Notes: generated from the letters alone by a model not told the origin. A stretch of DNA of 64,000 nt from Stutzerimonas xanthomarina DSM 18231 (GCF_900129835.1 NZ_FQXA01000002.1:310001-374000), one strand, 5' to 3'. Positions 46,362 to 55,955 are shown, counted from the first letter of the stretch. Made by a program: numbers and translations.

Positions 46362-48140
46362 ATGAAGCACACCGGTCTTCGCAAGCCCTTCGCCCTGACA
46401 GCGCTTTGCGCCGCCATGGCAGTGTCCAGCGTGTCGGCATGGGCAGTCACCGATCAGGAAATTCTCGATGACGCCAAGTCCACCGATCAGATCGTTACCA
46501 ACGGCCTGGGGCTGCAAGGCCAGCGCTACAGCACCCTGGATGCCCTGAACACCGAGAACGTCACTCAGCTGCGCCCGGTCTGGGGCTTTTCCTTAGGGGG
46601 CGAAAAGCAACGCGGCCAGGAAGCGCAGCCGCTGATCAAAGATGGTGTGATGTACCTCACCGGCTCCTACTCGCGCGTATTTGCGGTCGACGCCCGTACC
46701 GGCAAGGAACTGTGGCAGTACGACGCCCGCCTGCCGGATGGCATCATGCCTTGCTGTGACGTGATCAACCGTGGCGTGGCGCTGTATGACGACCTGGTTA
46801 TCTTCGGCACGCTGGATGCCAAGTTGGTCGCGCTGAACAAGGACACCGGCAAGGTCGTCTGGAAAAAGACCGTCGCTGACTACAAGGCTGGCTACTCGAT
46901 TTCTGCCGCGCCGATGGTGGTAAAAGGCAAGTTGATCACTGGCCTGGCCGGCGGTGAGTTCGGCGTAGTTGGCATGATCCAGGCGTTCAACCCAAAGAAT
47001 GGCGAGCTGCTGTGGACCCGTCCGACCGTCGAAGGTCACATGGGCTACGTGATGAAGGATGGCAAAAAGGTCGAAAACGGCATCTCTGGCGGCGAAGCCG
47101 GTAAAACCTGGCCGGGCGATCTTTGGAAGACCGGCGGTGCCGCGCCTTGGCTGGGTGGCTACTACGATCCGGACACCGATTCGCTGCTGTTCGGTACCGG
47201 CAACCCCTCACCGTGGAACTCGCACCTTCGCCCCGGTGACAACCTGTATTCCTCCTCGCGCCTGGCGCTCGATCCGGACGACGGCTCGATCAAATGGCAT
47301 TTCCAGTCCACGCCCCATGACGGCTGGGACTATGACGGTGTGAACGAACTGATCTCCTTCGATTACAAGGAAAACGGCAAGACCGTGAAGGCAGCGGGTA
47401 CAGCGGACCGTAACGGCTTCTTCTATGTGCTAGATCGCACCAACGGCAAGTTCATTCGCGGCTTCCCGTTCGTGGACAAGATCACCTGGGCCAAGGGGCT
47501 GGACAAGGATGGCCGACCGATCTACGACGACGCCCACCGTCCTGGCGCACCAGGAGAGGCCGACAAGGGCAAGACTGTCACCGTGGCGCCATCATTCCTC
47601 GGCGGCAAGAACTGGATGCCAATGGCCTACAGCCAGGACACCGGACTGTTCTACGTTCCGTCCAACGAGTGGGCGATGGACATCTGGAACGAAGGCGTCG
47701 CTTACAAGAAGGGTGCAGCCTATCTGGGTGCCGGCTTCACCATCCATCCGCTGAACGAGGAGTACATTGGCGTGCTGCGCGCCATTGATCCGAAAACCGG
47801 CAAGGAAGTCTGGCGTTACGAGAACTACGCGCCGCTATGGGGTGGTGTGCTGGCCACCAAGGGCAATCTAGTGTTCACCGGCAACCCGGAAGGGTTCCTG
47901 ATGGCGTTCAATGCCAAGACGGGAGAGAAGGTCTACGAGTTCAACACTGGCTCCGGCGTGATCGGTTCTCCGGTTACCTGGGAAATGGATGGCGAACAGT
48001 ACGTTTCGGTCCTCTCCGGCTGGGGCGGCGCTGTACCGCTCTGGGGCGGCGAAGTCGCCAAGCGCGTCAAAGACTTCAACCAGGGCGGCATGGTCTGGAC
48101 CTTCAAACTGCCGAAGGAGCAAGTCGTAGCCAAGCGTTGA
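46362..48140 (+). CDS. pedH: PQQ-dependent alcohol dehydrogenase, lanthanide type (PedH/ExaF)
   Basis: 592 residues, signal peptide to VSAWAV. Quinoprotein propeller with the vicinal disulfide [10 protein letters not shown], the PQQ-cavity segment [11 protein letters not shown] and tryptophan-docking motifs ([21 protein letters not shown]). The catalytic Asp is residue 323 in [11 protein letters not shown], with a second Asp at 325. That Asp-x-Asp pair is the hallmark of La/Ce/Pr/Nd-dependent enzymes such as XoxF, ExaF and PedH, in contrast to Ser in the paralog at 39792. It oxidises alcohols and aldehydes in the periplasm. It is followed by a terminator and divergent from a binding-protein gene. 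Confidence 0.93.
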   Translation: MKHTGLRKPFALTALCAAMAVSSVSAWAVTDQEILDDAKSTDQIVTNGLGLQGQRYSTLDALNTENVTQLRPVWGFSLGGEKQRGQEAQPLIKDGVMYLTGSYSRVFAVDARTGKELWQYDARLPDGIMPCCDVINRGVALYDDLVIFGTLDAKLVALNKDTGKVVWKKTVADYKAGYSISAAPMVVKGKLITGLAGGEFGVVGMIQAFNPKNGELLWTRPTVEGHMGYVMKDGKKVENGISGGEAGKTWPGDLWKTGGAAPWLGGYYDPDTDSLLFGTGNPSPWNSHLRPGDNLYSSSRLALDPDDGSIKWHFQSTPHDGWDYDGVNELISFDYKENGKTVKAAGTADRNGFFYVLDRTNGKFIRGFPFVDKITWAKGLDKDGRPIYDDAHRPGAPGEADKGKTVTVAPSFLGGKNWMPMAYSQDTGLFYVPSNEWAMDIWNEGVAYKKGAAYLGAGFTIHPLNEEYIGVLRAIDPKTGKEVWRYENYAPLWGGVLATKGNLVFTGNPEGFLMAFNAKTGEKVYEFNTGSGVIGSPVTWEMDGEQYVSVLSGWGGAVPLWGGEVAKRVKDFNQGGMVWTFKLPKEQVVAKR

Positions 48141-48155
48141 TCTAGGCTCCAAGCG

Positions 48156-48183
48156 AAGGGCCGGCTTATAGCCGGCCTTTTGC
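48156..48183 (+). terminator. Terminator after pedH
   Basis: GGCCGGC (48159-48165), TTATA loop, GCCGGCC (48171-48177) then TTTT; AAG/TTT pairs extend the stem. Begins about 16 bp after the stop codon. Confidence 0.85.
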
Positions 48184-48551
48184 GTTTATGGGGGTCGAGT
48201 AATTCGCACGGATGCTGCCGGTGAGTCAGTTCGTGGGTACGCTTCGACATTGTTAGACGAGGATGCCTTAGCCAAATCTCGGCGTTTCACAGGGATGTCG
48301 ATCAGGCGGTGCACCTGTGTAATGACGGACTCGCTTGGAGTCAGAGCACTCAACAAGCCTTGCTTCGGGTGCTTGCCCGCTAGCTGAAGAAGAGAACGGC
48401 ACGTTCGGGTGAAGCTCGCTCCGGGTTTTCCTGACAGCCGCCCCAAACGGTGGCGCCGACTTAACCGCAACCGCGTTCCGTCGCGCCAGGGAGATCCCGC
48501 ATTACAGCGTACTGAGCGCCGTCAGGCCTGCTTGCGATCATTGATGACTCG
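48184..48551. other. Gene-free region between pedH and the second pqq-like cluster
   Basis: No frame with convincing protein character and no ribosome-binding site. The only long open frames on either strand have atypical residue composition. It separates the pedH terminator from the end of the minus-strand cluster that runs from 52608 to 48552. No hairpin terminator for that cluster was recognised. Confidence 0.45.
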
Positions 48552-49409
48552 TCATTTCCAAGGGGCTCGCAGCAAGCGACGAGCCAACCATGGACCTTGA
48601 TGCAGCAATGCCGCATGGACCTGTACCAGCTGCGCACCCGCGTTCAGGCGCCCCTGAAGATCGGCGGCGCTCTGAATTCCTCCAACCGACATCAGCGTAA
48701 GTCCCCCACCGCAGAAGCTGTGCAAATGCTCGATCTGCTCGCAGGCTTGCGCCTGTTGGCGCTGGTCTTGCCAGTCGTGGTAACGCTGGCGCGTTGCAGG
48801 CGGTCCTGGATCATGAGCGACGAGCAGGCCATCAAAGCCTAGTTCCAGCAGCAGACCTGCGAGTGAGAACGGAATTTGCGCTGGCAGGCAACGTAGCTTG
48901 GCAACCAACGGAACCCGACGATTGCCTGCCTGATTCAGGTGCTGCTGTTGTTGACGAAGCGCAGTGAGCAACTGACGCAAGCGCGCGTCCTGTTGTAATA
49001 GCGGTGCGCTGGCCGGGCCGATCAGGTTAAGCACCAGGTAGTCGGCATGCGGCCAGCCGTTACTCAGCATGGAGCACGCTTCGGCCGTTGATTGCGATGC
49101 GTCCAAGGTCAGGTTAATGCCAAGACGCGCGTCACCGTGGTGCGCAGGCGCCAGGCTGGCAACCTGATCGAAGGTCAGGCTGCCGATTTCATTGAAACCA
49201 AAACCCAGTGCGGCGACCCGACGACCGAGCCGTCCGCTGTGGTCGAAGCCGGCTGCGATACCCAATGGGGAGGGGAAGCGCAGGCCCATCGCCGTTACCG
49301 GACGGCTGATCGCAAGGGTGGGCATGTGGCATGCCATATCGACGAGACCCAGTGCGAGTCGCTGTGTCAGGTGCTTGCGCAGGGCGTGAAGATCGAATTT
49401 TTCAGCCAT
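48552..49409 (-). CDS. Dihydroorotate-dehydrogenase-like flavoprotein, catalytically divergent
   Basis: 285 residues, about 50 shorter than quinone-linked PyrD. Family features kept: SPLGIAAGFDHSGR (counterpart of GLDKNG), FNEIGSLTF, LVAKLRC (counterpart of the VKIAPDL lysine strand) and the phosphate-binding LMSVGGIQSA. The catalytic strand NxSSPNTPG of PyrD is replaced by LNLIGPASAP, so the catalytic serine is missing and orotate synthesis is unlikely. FMN binding is still plausible. It starts inside the SerC-like gene (8-bp overlap) and is the last gene of the coupled pqqA2 cluster, suggesting a redox step on that cluster's product. Confidence 0.75.
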   Translation of the reverse strand: MAEKFDLHALRKHLTQRLALGLVDMACHMPTLAISRPVTAMGLRFPSPLGIAAGFDHSGRLGRRVAALGFGFNEIGSLTFDQVASLAPAHHGDARLGINLTLDASQSTAEACSMLSNGWPHADYLVLNLIGPASAPLLQQDARLRQLLTALRQQQQHLNQAGNRRVPLVAKLRCLPAQIPFSLAGLLLELGFDGLLVAHDPGPPATRQRYHDWQDQRQQAQACEQIEHLHSFCGGGLTLMSVGGIQSAADLQGRLNAGAQLVQVHAALLHQGPWLARRLLRAPWK

Positions 49410-50499
49410 GGATGCGCTCGAACCGTGTCATGAATTCCACCAGTCGATCCACGCCTGCCAGCGGCATGGCGTTGTACAAGCTGGCGCGAATGCCGCCTAC
49501 GGCAGCGTGGCCGGCCAGATGGTGCAGGCCGACATGCTCGGCTTCGCTGAGGAACGCCGAAAGCAGGCGCGGTTCGCGGAGCTCGAAACAGACGTTCACC
49601 TTCGAGCGATCCACGGCGGGCTGCCGGCAGTGATACAGGCCGCTGTGGTCAATGCAAGCGTATAGACGCCGGCTTTTTCGCTCGGTGGCCGCAGCCATCG
49701 CGGCGAGGCCGCCCTGATACTTGATCCAGCGCAGCATCAAGTTGGCGACGTACAGGGCGAAGGTCGGCGGAGTATTGAAGCGGCTCTGTTGCTCGGCCTG
49801 TACCGCATAACTCAACGCCGAGGGCAGCGAAGGTTGCGGTGGTTGCAGCAGGTCATCGCGCACGATCAGCAGACACAGTCCGGCGACGCCAAGATTTTTC
49901 TGCGCACTGGCATAGATCAGGCCGAAGCGCTCGACCGGGACTGATCGGGTAAGGAAGTCCGAAGTCATGTCGGCAACCAGCGGCACCGACAGTTCCGGGA
50001 AGTGCGGTAGTTGCAGGCCGTTACCGGTTTCGTTACTGGTGATATGGCAGTAGCCAGCGTTCGGGTCGCACTGCCAATCCTGAGCGGCTGGCAGTGCGGT
50101 AAAATTTTGTGTCGAGCCACTGGCCATGACACTGACTGGTGCGTGCCGTCGGGCCTCGACAATCGCCTTACGCGCCCAGTGGCCGCTTTCCAGATAGTCG
50201 GCGCTCTGTCCGGGCCGCAGCAGGTTGAGCGGCACCAGGCCGAACTGCGCCGAGGCACCGCCCTGTACAAACAGCACCCGGTAGTTTTGTGGAATCGACA
50301 GCAGCGTGCGCAAATCCTGTTCGGTCTCCGCCATCAGTTGCTTGAATGCGGAGGTTGTGAACGGCTGTTCAAGCATCGAGAAGCCACTGCGATTCCAGTC
50401 CGGCAGTTCGTCGCGGATCTGCGCCAGTACCGCGCTCGGCAGCATCGCCGGGCCGGCGGCAAAACTGTAGCGCTCAGTCTCAGAAGATATGCAGGCCAT
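49402..50499 (-). CDS. SerC-like PLP aminotransferase
   Basis: 365 residues from ATG 50499. Strong phosphoserine-aminotransferase pattern: YSFAAGPAMLPSAVL, LFVQGGASAQFGLVPLNLL, HITSNETGNGL, the PLP lysine in YASAQKNLGVAGL, FNTPPTFALYVANL and GGIRASLYNAMPL. It would move an amino group between glutamate and a 3-phosphohydroxy-2-oxo acid. A housekeeping serC is normally elsewhere in Pseudomonas, so this copy may be specialised. It overlaps the upstream membrane-protein gene by 20 bp and the downstream flavoprotein gene by 8 bp. Confidence 0.82.
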   Translation of the reverse strand: MACISSETERYSFAAGPAMLPSAVLAQIRDELPDWNRSGFSMLEQPFTTSAFKQLMAETEQDLRTLLSIPQNYRVLFVQGGASAQFGLVPLNLLRPGQSADYLESGHWARKAIVEARRHAPVSVMASGSTQNFTALPAAQDWQCDPNAGYCHITSNETGNGLQLPHFPELSVPLVADMTSDFLTRSVPVERFGLIYASAQKNLGVAGLCLLIVRDDLLQPPQPSLPSALSYAVQAEQQSRFNTPPTFALYVANLMLRWIKYQGGLAAMAAATERKSRRLYACIDHSGLYHCRQPAVDRSKVNVCFELREPRLLSAFLSEAEHVGLHHLAGHAAVGGIRASLYNAMPLAGVDRLVEFMTRFERIHG

Positions 50500-50983
50500 G
50501 ACCACCGCTTGCCATCAAAAACAAAAGGGGAAAGGAGAGGATGGTGTTGCTGCGTGAGGAGAGGAAGGTGATCCGCGAGCAGCGTACCCGCTCCTCCAAT
50601 GTCGCGGGTACGAAGCCGAGCAGCTTCTTCTGATGCGGCCAGAGCACCAACCAGAGGTTGAGCAGCATCAGCGTGCCGATCCAGGCGCCGAGGCCGATCA
50701 CCGCCAGCGGCCCCTGCAACAACAGCGCATCGGCCAGCCAGCCGCGCTGCCAGAGCATCAACATGCCAGACACCCAGACCACGAGGGAGGCGTAGCGAAA
50801 GATGCCGTGCTCACGCTTCATCCGCGTCTCAAGATCGCGATTGAGCGTGGCGGTATCGATGCCGTTCTGCAACGGCACGAAACGCGGGTTCTGGATAAAG
50901 TTGGCGTAGTTGTGGCCGACCCAGACCAGCGCGAACAACAGATGCGCATAGCGAGCCAGCACATCGAGCACAGGCATTTGCAT
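50480..50983 (-). CDS. PuuD/urate-oxidase-N-like four-helix membrane protein
   Basis: 167 residues with about four membrane helices (around residues 8-26, 62-78, 86-112, 148-162). Histidines lie near helix ends (RYAHLLFALVWVGHNYANF, WPHQKKLLG, GGHGLHIF), as in membrane heme or quinone proteins of the urate-hydroxylase N-terminal type. Strong ribosome-binding site GGAGG five bases before ATG 50983. It overlaps the SerC-like gene. In this cluster it may pass electrons between the membrane and the flavoprotein; this is inference. Confidence 0.7.
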   Translation of the reverse strand: MQMPVLDVLARYAHLLFALVWVGHNYANFIQNPRFVPLQNGIDTATLNRDLETRMKREHGIFRYASLVVWVSGMLMLWQRGWLADALLLQGPLAVIGLGAWIGTLMLLNLWLVLWPHQKKLLGFVPATLEERVRCSRITFLSSRSNTILSFPLLFLMASGGHGLHIF

Positions 50984-50992
50984 CGGCGCCTC

Positions 50993-51085
50993 CTAGATCA
51001 GTACGCGCAGCAGCAGGTAGCAGCCAAGCGTCAGCGCGAGCCCGGCGCTTACGGTGCCGCCAAACGAGTCATGGGGTAGTTTCAA
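50993..51085 (-). CDS. 30-aa single-span membrane peptide in the pqqA2 cluster
   Basis: A frame with TTG start at 51085 reads MKLPHDSFGGTVSAGLALTL followed by GCYLLLRVLI, then TAG. Residues ~10-30 form one membrane helix. A GGGGG-rich ribosome-binding site lies just upstream within the end of pqqE2, which it overlaps by 17 bp; the next gene begins 10 bp after its stop. Small single-span peptides often stabilise membrane oxidoreductases, so it may be a subunit of the PuuD-like protein. Unrecognised family. Confidence 0.55.
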   Translation of the reverse strand: MKLPHDSFGGTVSAGLALTLGCYLLLRVLI

Positions 51086-52214
51086 ATGCCACCCCCTGGC
51101 TGGCCTGACGGGCGATCAGCGTGCCTTGCGGGCGGGTCGCATCCTGCGCCAACTCCACGGCCTGGCGAATCAGCTGGTGATGGGGTGATTTGCTGCACGC
51201 CGGGTCAGTGTTTGCACCGTTGCCAGTCAGCAGCAGCGCTTGGCAGCGACAGCCGCCGAAGTCCTTTTCCTTTTCGTCACAGCTGCGGCAGGGCTCGGGC
51301 ATCCAGGCATCGCCGCGGTAGAGGTTGAATACCGGCGAGTCGTGCCAGATCTGTTCCAGGCGCTGCTGACGAACGTTGGGAAATTCGATGTCCTTGAAGT
51401 TGGCCGCCTGCGAACAGGGCAGCACGTTGCCGTTTGGCGCAACCGTGACGTGAATAGCACCCCAACCGTTCATACAAGCCTTGGGCCGGCCTTCGTAATA
51501 GTCGGGAATGACGAAGAAAATAGTCAGTTGATCACCGTAGCGTGTGCGCGCCTGCTGCACTTGGTCTTCGGCGCGCTGCAGTTCTGCATGGGTCGGCATC
51601 AGTGCATCGCGATTGAGCAGCGCCCAGTTGTAGTACTGCACGTTCGCCAGTTCGAGGTACTCGACCCCCAGCTCGACGGCAAACTCGATAATGTCTGGCA
51701 CCTGAGCGATGTTCTGCCGAGTAATAGGAACGTTGAGCACCATGGGAAACTCCATGGACTTGATCAACCGCGCCATCTTTATCTTGCGCTCCCACGCATC
51801 GACACCAGCCAGCTGACGTGCCACGTCACGGTCGGTGGACTGAAAGCCGAGCTGGATGTGGCGCAGCCCGGCGTCTTTCAAAGCGTGCAGCCGCGCTTCG
51901 GTCAGCCCTATGCCAGACGTGATCAGGTTGGTGTAGTAGCCCATGCCGTCGGCCTCACCGACCAACGTTTCGAGGTCCTTGCGCAGCGTCGGCTCGCCGC
52001 CGGAAAAGCCGATCTGCATCGCACCCATGGCGCGGGCCTGGGCCATCACGTCGATCCACTCGGCGGTGCTCAACTCATCCTGGCGGTATTCGGCAAAGTT
52101 GCGCGGGTTGCTGCAGAACACGCACTGCAACGGGCACTGGTAGGTCAGCTCCAATAGCAACCAAACGGGGTTGCCGTTGCCATCAAGCCTTAGCGCGGAT
52201 CCAGCCTTTGCCAT
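51069..52214 (-). CDS. Second PqqE-like radical SAM enzyme
   Basis: 381 residues. The radical-SAM motif CPLQCVFC (CxxxCxxC) near residue 31 binds the SAM [4Fe-4S] cluster; GFSGGEPTLRKDL follows. The SPASM region keeps the cysteines of PqqE ([43 protein letters not shown]). It closely parallels PqqE at 58300 but is clearly divergent, for example NVPITRQNIAQVPD against [13 protein letters not shown]. PqqE joins Glu and Tyr of PqqA by a C-C bond; this copy probably does so on PqqA2. The start overlaps pqqD2 by 32 bp, as in the main cluster. Confidence 0.9.
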   Translation of the reverse strand: MAKAGSALRLDGNGNPVWLLLELTYQCPLQCVFCSNPRNFAEYRQDELSTAEWIDVMAQARAMGAMQIGFSGGEPTLRKDLETLVGEADGMGYYTNLITSGIGLTEARLHALKDAGLRHIQLGFQSTDRDVARQLAGVDAWERKIKMARLIKSMEFPMVLNVPITRQNIAQVPDIIEFAVELGVEYLELANVQYYNWALLNRDALMPTHAELQRAEDQVQQARTRYGDQLTIFFVIPDYYEGRPKACMNGWGAIHVTVAPNGNVLPCSQAANFKDIEFPNVRQQRLEQIWHDSPVFNLYRGDAWMPEPCRSCDEKEKDFGGCRCQALLLTGNGANTDPACSKSPHHQLIRQAVELAQDATRPQGTLIARQASQGVAFETTP

Positions 52215-52476
52215 GGGATACCTCCAGGAAATTCAGGACGCCATTGCGGATCGCGTCGATATCGGATGCGTTGTAGCTATGAGCCAGCTGATCGATCAGC
52301 TCAGCGACGTTGGTCTTGCCGTCGCAGCGTTTCAAAATTTCTCCGCCGGTGGCGTTCAGTTTGACGATGCCCTCGGGATAGAGCAGGACGTGCGCCTGCT
52401 GCGATTCCTCCCAGCGAAACAGAAAGGGCGAGCGAATCTCGTAGCAGCTGAGGGACGAAATGTTTGTTGTTGTCAT
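52183..52476 (-). CDS. Second PqqD-like peptide chaperone
   Basis: 97 residues. The PqqD core matches: [20 protein letters not shown], then IVKLNATGGEILKRCDG and a C-terminal winged-helix. PqqD binds the precursor peptide and presents it to the radical-SAM enzyme. It differs at many positions from the copy at 58050, including CEIRSPF against IPVFRRGF. Located between pqqA2 (57 bp gap) and pqqE2 (overlap). Confidence 0.9.
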   Translation of the reverse strand: MTTTNISSLSCYEIRSPFLFRWEESQQAHVLLYPEGIVKLNATGGEILKRCDGKTNVAELIDQLAHSYNASDIDAIRNGVLNFLEVSHGKGWIRAKA

Positions 52477-52533
52477 GTCTTTTATCCTCGCTCGACCGAC
52501 GTGACGGCGGTTGCAATCACGCCGGTCGTGGGC

Positions 52534-52608
52534 TTAGCGCACGTAGACGTACGCGGTGACTTCAAAGCCCAGACGCAGGTCGCAGAAGTCCGGATCGATC
52601 CACTGCAT
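52534..52608 (-). CDS. PqqA-like precursor peptide, variant (PqqA2)
   Basis: 24 codons from ATG 52608 with AAGGAGATATGCC just before it. Translation reads MQWIDPDFCDLRLGFEVTAY followed by VYVR. Compared with the canonical PqqA at 56054 ([23 protein letters not shown]) it keeps DLR.GFEVT.Y, so the Glu and Tyr that become PQQ have the same E-x-x-x-Y spacing (Glu16, Tyr20). New features are Cys9 in place of Thr, a second Tyr at 22 and a VYVR tail. It begins a coupled minus-strand cluster with its own PqqD and PqqE but no PqqB or PqqC. Confidence 0.88.
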   Translation of the reverse strand: MQWIDPDFCDLRLGFEVTAYVYVR

Positions 52609-53020
52609 GGCATATCTCCTTAGCAGGTGTTTTTTTGAAAAAACCAATGTTGCGCCTCGAAGCTAAGGCTCTTTGAGCGGTCGACTAATACGACTTTGGG
52701 ATCGGTTTTACGGGCAGTTGGTCGCGCTTTTCTGGCGCGCTAAAAATAGTTACCAGGCGGCTGGCCGCCTTTGCGTATGGTCAATTGCGCCGGGTCTGTG
52801 GAGGCCTAATCTGGCAAGTTTTTTCGGGCAAATGGCTCACTTTTTAACGCACCAGGAAGCCGGCGGCGGCTGTGCACGCGCTGCGGTTTCTACTACCAAA
52901 TGAGGAACGCTTCTGTTCCTTGGGTGCATTCCGGCCAAGCGGCTGGGTTGCCTAAGATCGTTCCATGTCCTGTCCATGTCCGGTCAGGCTCGACAAGCAG
53001 AAAAACTAGAGAGGCCGCTC
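52609..53020. promoter_or_regulatory. Divergent control region between pqqA2 and exaC, with 7-2-7 dyad
   Basis: No gene. A good dyad TACTACC-AA-ATGAGGA lies at 52891-52906, 115 bp before exaC. A weak one, AGTTACC-AG-GCGGCTG, is at 52748-52763. Near pqqA2 an AT-rich inverted repeat GGTgTTTTTTTGAAAAAACC (52626-52645) lies about 18 bp upstream of its ATG and may form a hairpin in the pqqA2 leader. No clear -35/-10 pair was settled. Confidence 0.55.
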
Positions 53021-54541
<1,521 letters not shown>

Positions 54542-54661
54542 GCGCGACACTGCAACTTGAAAGACCCGGCGCGTTCGCTCCAGCGCGCCGGCTGACTTGC
54601 TCGCACGCAATCAGTGCGGGGACCCTCGGCCGACCGGGTGCGGCAGGTGGTCCATCAACGC

Positions 54662-54689
54662 AACGCGGCCCCCAAGGCCGCGTTTTTTT
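54662..54689 (+). terminator. Rho-independent terminator after exaC
   Basis: AACGCGGCC (54662-54670), loop CCCAA, GGCCGCGTT (54676-54684) followed by a T run. About 120 bp after the exaC stop. Confidence 0.9.
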
Positions 54690-54780
54690 ATGCCCTCGCC
54701 AAGCCCGGCGAGTAAGGGGCGAACTCCAACGCCCGTTGCACCTCAGATTCAGCATGACCCACGTTCACGAGGATTTGCTG

Positions 54781-55896
54781 ATGCCCCAATTGCTAGAACC
54801 TGCCCAGCTGAATCAGCTGCGCCTGCGCAACCGCGCCGTGCTGGCTCCGATGACCCGCGTCAGCGCCGAGCCGGAAGGGCAACCCAATGAACTGATGCGC
54901 GACTACTACCAAGCGTTTGCCCAGGGCGGCTTCGGCATGTTAATTACCGAAGGCACCTATACGGACACCGCCTATAGCCAGGGTTATCTGAACCAGCCGG
55001 GCCTGGCCACCGAGGTACAACGTGATAGCTGGAAGCCGATTGTCAGTGCGGTCCATCAGGCGGGTGCAGCCATCATCGCCCAGCTGATGCACGGCGGCGC
55101 ACAGACCCAGGGCAACATCCACCACGCCCGTCACGTCGCCCCATCAGCAGTCCAGCCTGGCGGGCGGCAGTTAAGCTTCTACGGCGGCGAAGGCCCTTAC
55201 GCGACGCCGGCGGAGATAACCGAGGCAGAAATCCAGGAAGCGATTGCCGGCTTCGTCCAGGCAGCGAAACATGCACGCGACGCCGGTTTCGATGGCGTGG
55301 AATTGCATGGCGCAAACGGCTACCTGTTGCACGAATTCATGACTGCCGAGTTCAATCAGCGCAGCGATCGGTGGGGCGGCGATTACAAGGCGAGACTGAC
55401 CCTGCCGCTGGAAATCATCCGCGCGGTGCGTGAAGCGGTCGGGACGGGCTTTGTCGTGGGTATGCGGCTGTCGCAAGGCATGGTCACCGACAGTCGGCTC
55501 AAATGGGACGGAGGGCTTGAGGCGGCGCGCTATCGTATCGCCACGCTAGCCGCCGCCGGGCTCGACTATATCCACATCACCGAAGCCGACATCAGTGCTC
55601 CGGCATTCGAGGAAAGTGAGAGTCTGGCGGCAATTGCCAAAGGTGCCGTCGAGATTCCGATCGTCGGCAATGGCGCCATCGGCACCGGTGATCAGGCGCA
55701 ACAACTGCTCGATGCCGGCGTACTGGACTTCGTGGCGATAGGCAAGGCGGCGCTGGCCAATCATGACTGGCCGCTGCGTGTACAGGAGCAGGTCCCGCTG
55801 ACCGCGTTCGACTTCGATATGTTTTCTCCGATGGCGACCATCACCAACGAGCTGGCCTGGCGCGGCACCCACGGTCGCTCCGCTGTGCGCCGCTGA
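54781..55896 (+). CDS. Old-yellow-enzyme family NADH:flavin oxidoreductase
   Basis: 371 residues from ATG 54781 (GAGGA upstream); earlier ATG 54754 is possible. FMN TIM barrel: LRNRAVLAPMTRVSAEPEG, IIAQLMHGGAQ, the phosphate-site pattern ELHGANGYLLHEFMTAEFNQ, RWGGDYKARL and EIPIVGNGAIGTGDQAQ. It would reduce activated C=C bonds of enones or nitro groups with NAD(P)H. There is no fused iron-sulfur domain. It lies between exaC and pqqA on the same strand, but no common transcript is assured. Confidence 0.87.
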   Translation: MPQLLEPAQLNQLRLRNRAVLAPMTRVSAEPEGQPNELMRDYYQAFAQGGFGMLITEGTYTDTAYSQGYLNQPGLATEVQRDSWKPIVSAVHQAGAAIIAQLMHGGAQTQGNIHHARHVAPSAVQPGGRQLSFYGGEGPYATPAEITEAEIQEAIAGFVQAAKHARDAGFDGVELHGANGYLLHEFMTAEFNQRSDRWGGDYKARLTLPLEIIRAVREAVGTGFVVGMRLSQGMVTDSRLKWDGGLEAARYRIATLAAAGLDYIHITEADISAPAFEESESLAAIAKGAVEIPIVGNGAIGTGDQAQQLLDAGVLDFVAIGKAALANHDWPLRVQEQVPLTAFDFDMFSPMATITNELAWRGTHGRSAVRR

Positions 55897-55939
55897 ACAA
55901 TCAGGTTATCGCGCGTTATGAAAACGGAGGCAGTCGAGG

Positions 55940-55955
55940 CACTACCAATGCAGAG
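55940..55955. promoter_or_regulatory. 7-2-7-like dyad upstream of pqqA
   Basis: CACTACC-AA-TGCAGAG, matching the left half of the motif well and the right half poorly. It lies 99 bp before the pqqA start. It suggests that cofactor synthesis is switched on together with the dehydrogenases. Confidence 0.5.

Noticed and set aside
48186-48470. 94-codon minus-strand frame in the gap after pedH
   Set aside because: No ribosome-binding site, no family resemblance, and it overlaps the pedH terminator region.
49092-49433. Open frames antisense to the PyrD-like gene and many others opposite large genes
   Set aside because: Long antisense frames are expected in GC-rich DNA and none shows a family motif or ribosome-binding site.
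52688-52707. TAATACGACT, resembling the first half of a T7 promoter
   Set aside because: The second half (CACTATAG) is absent and there is no phage polymerase context; chance match.
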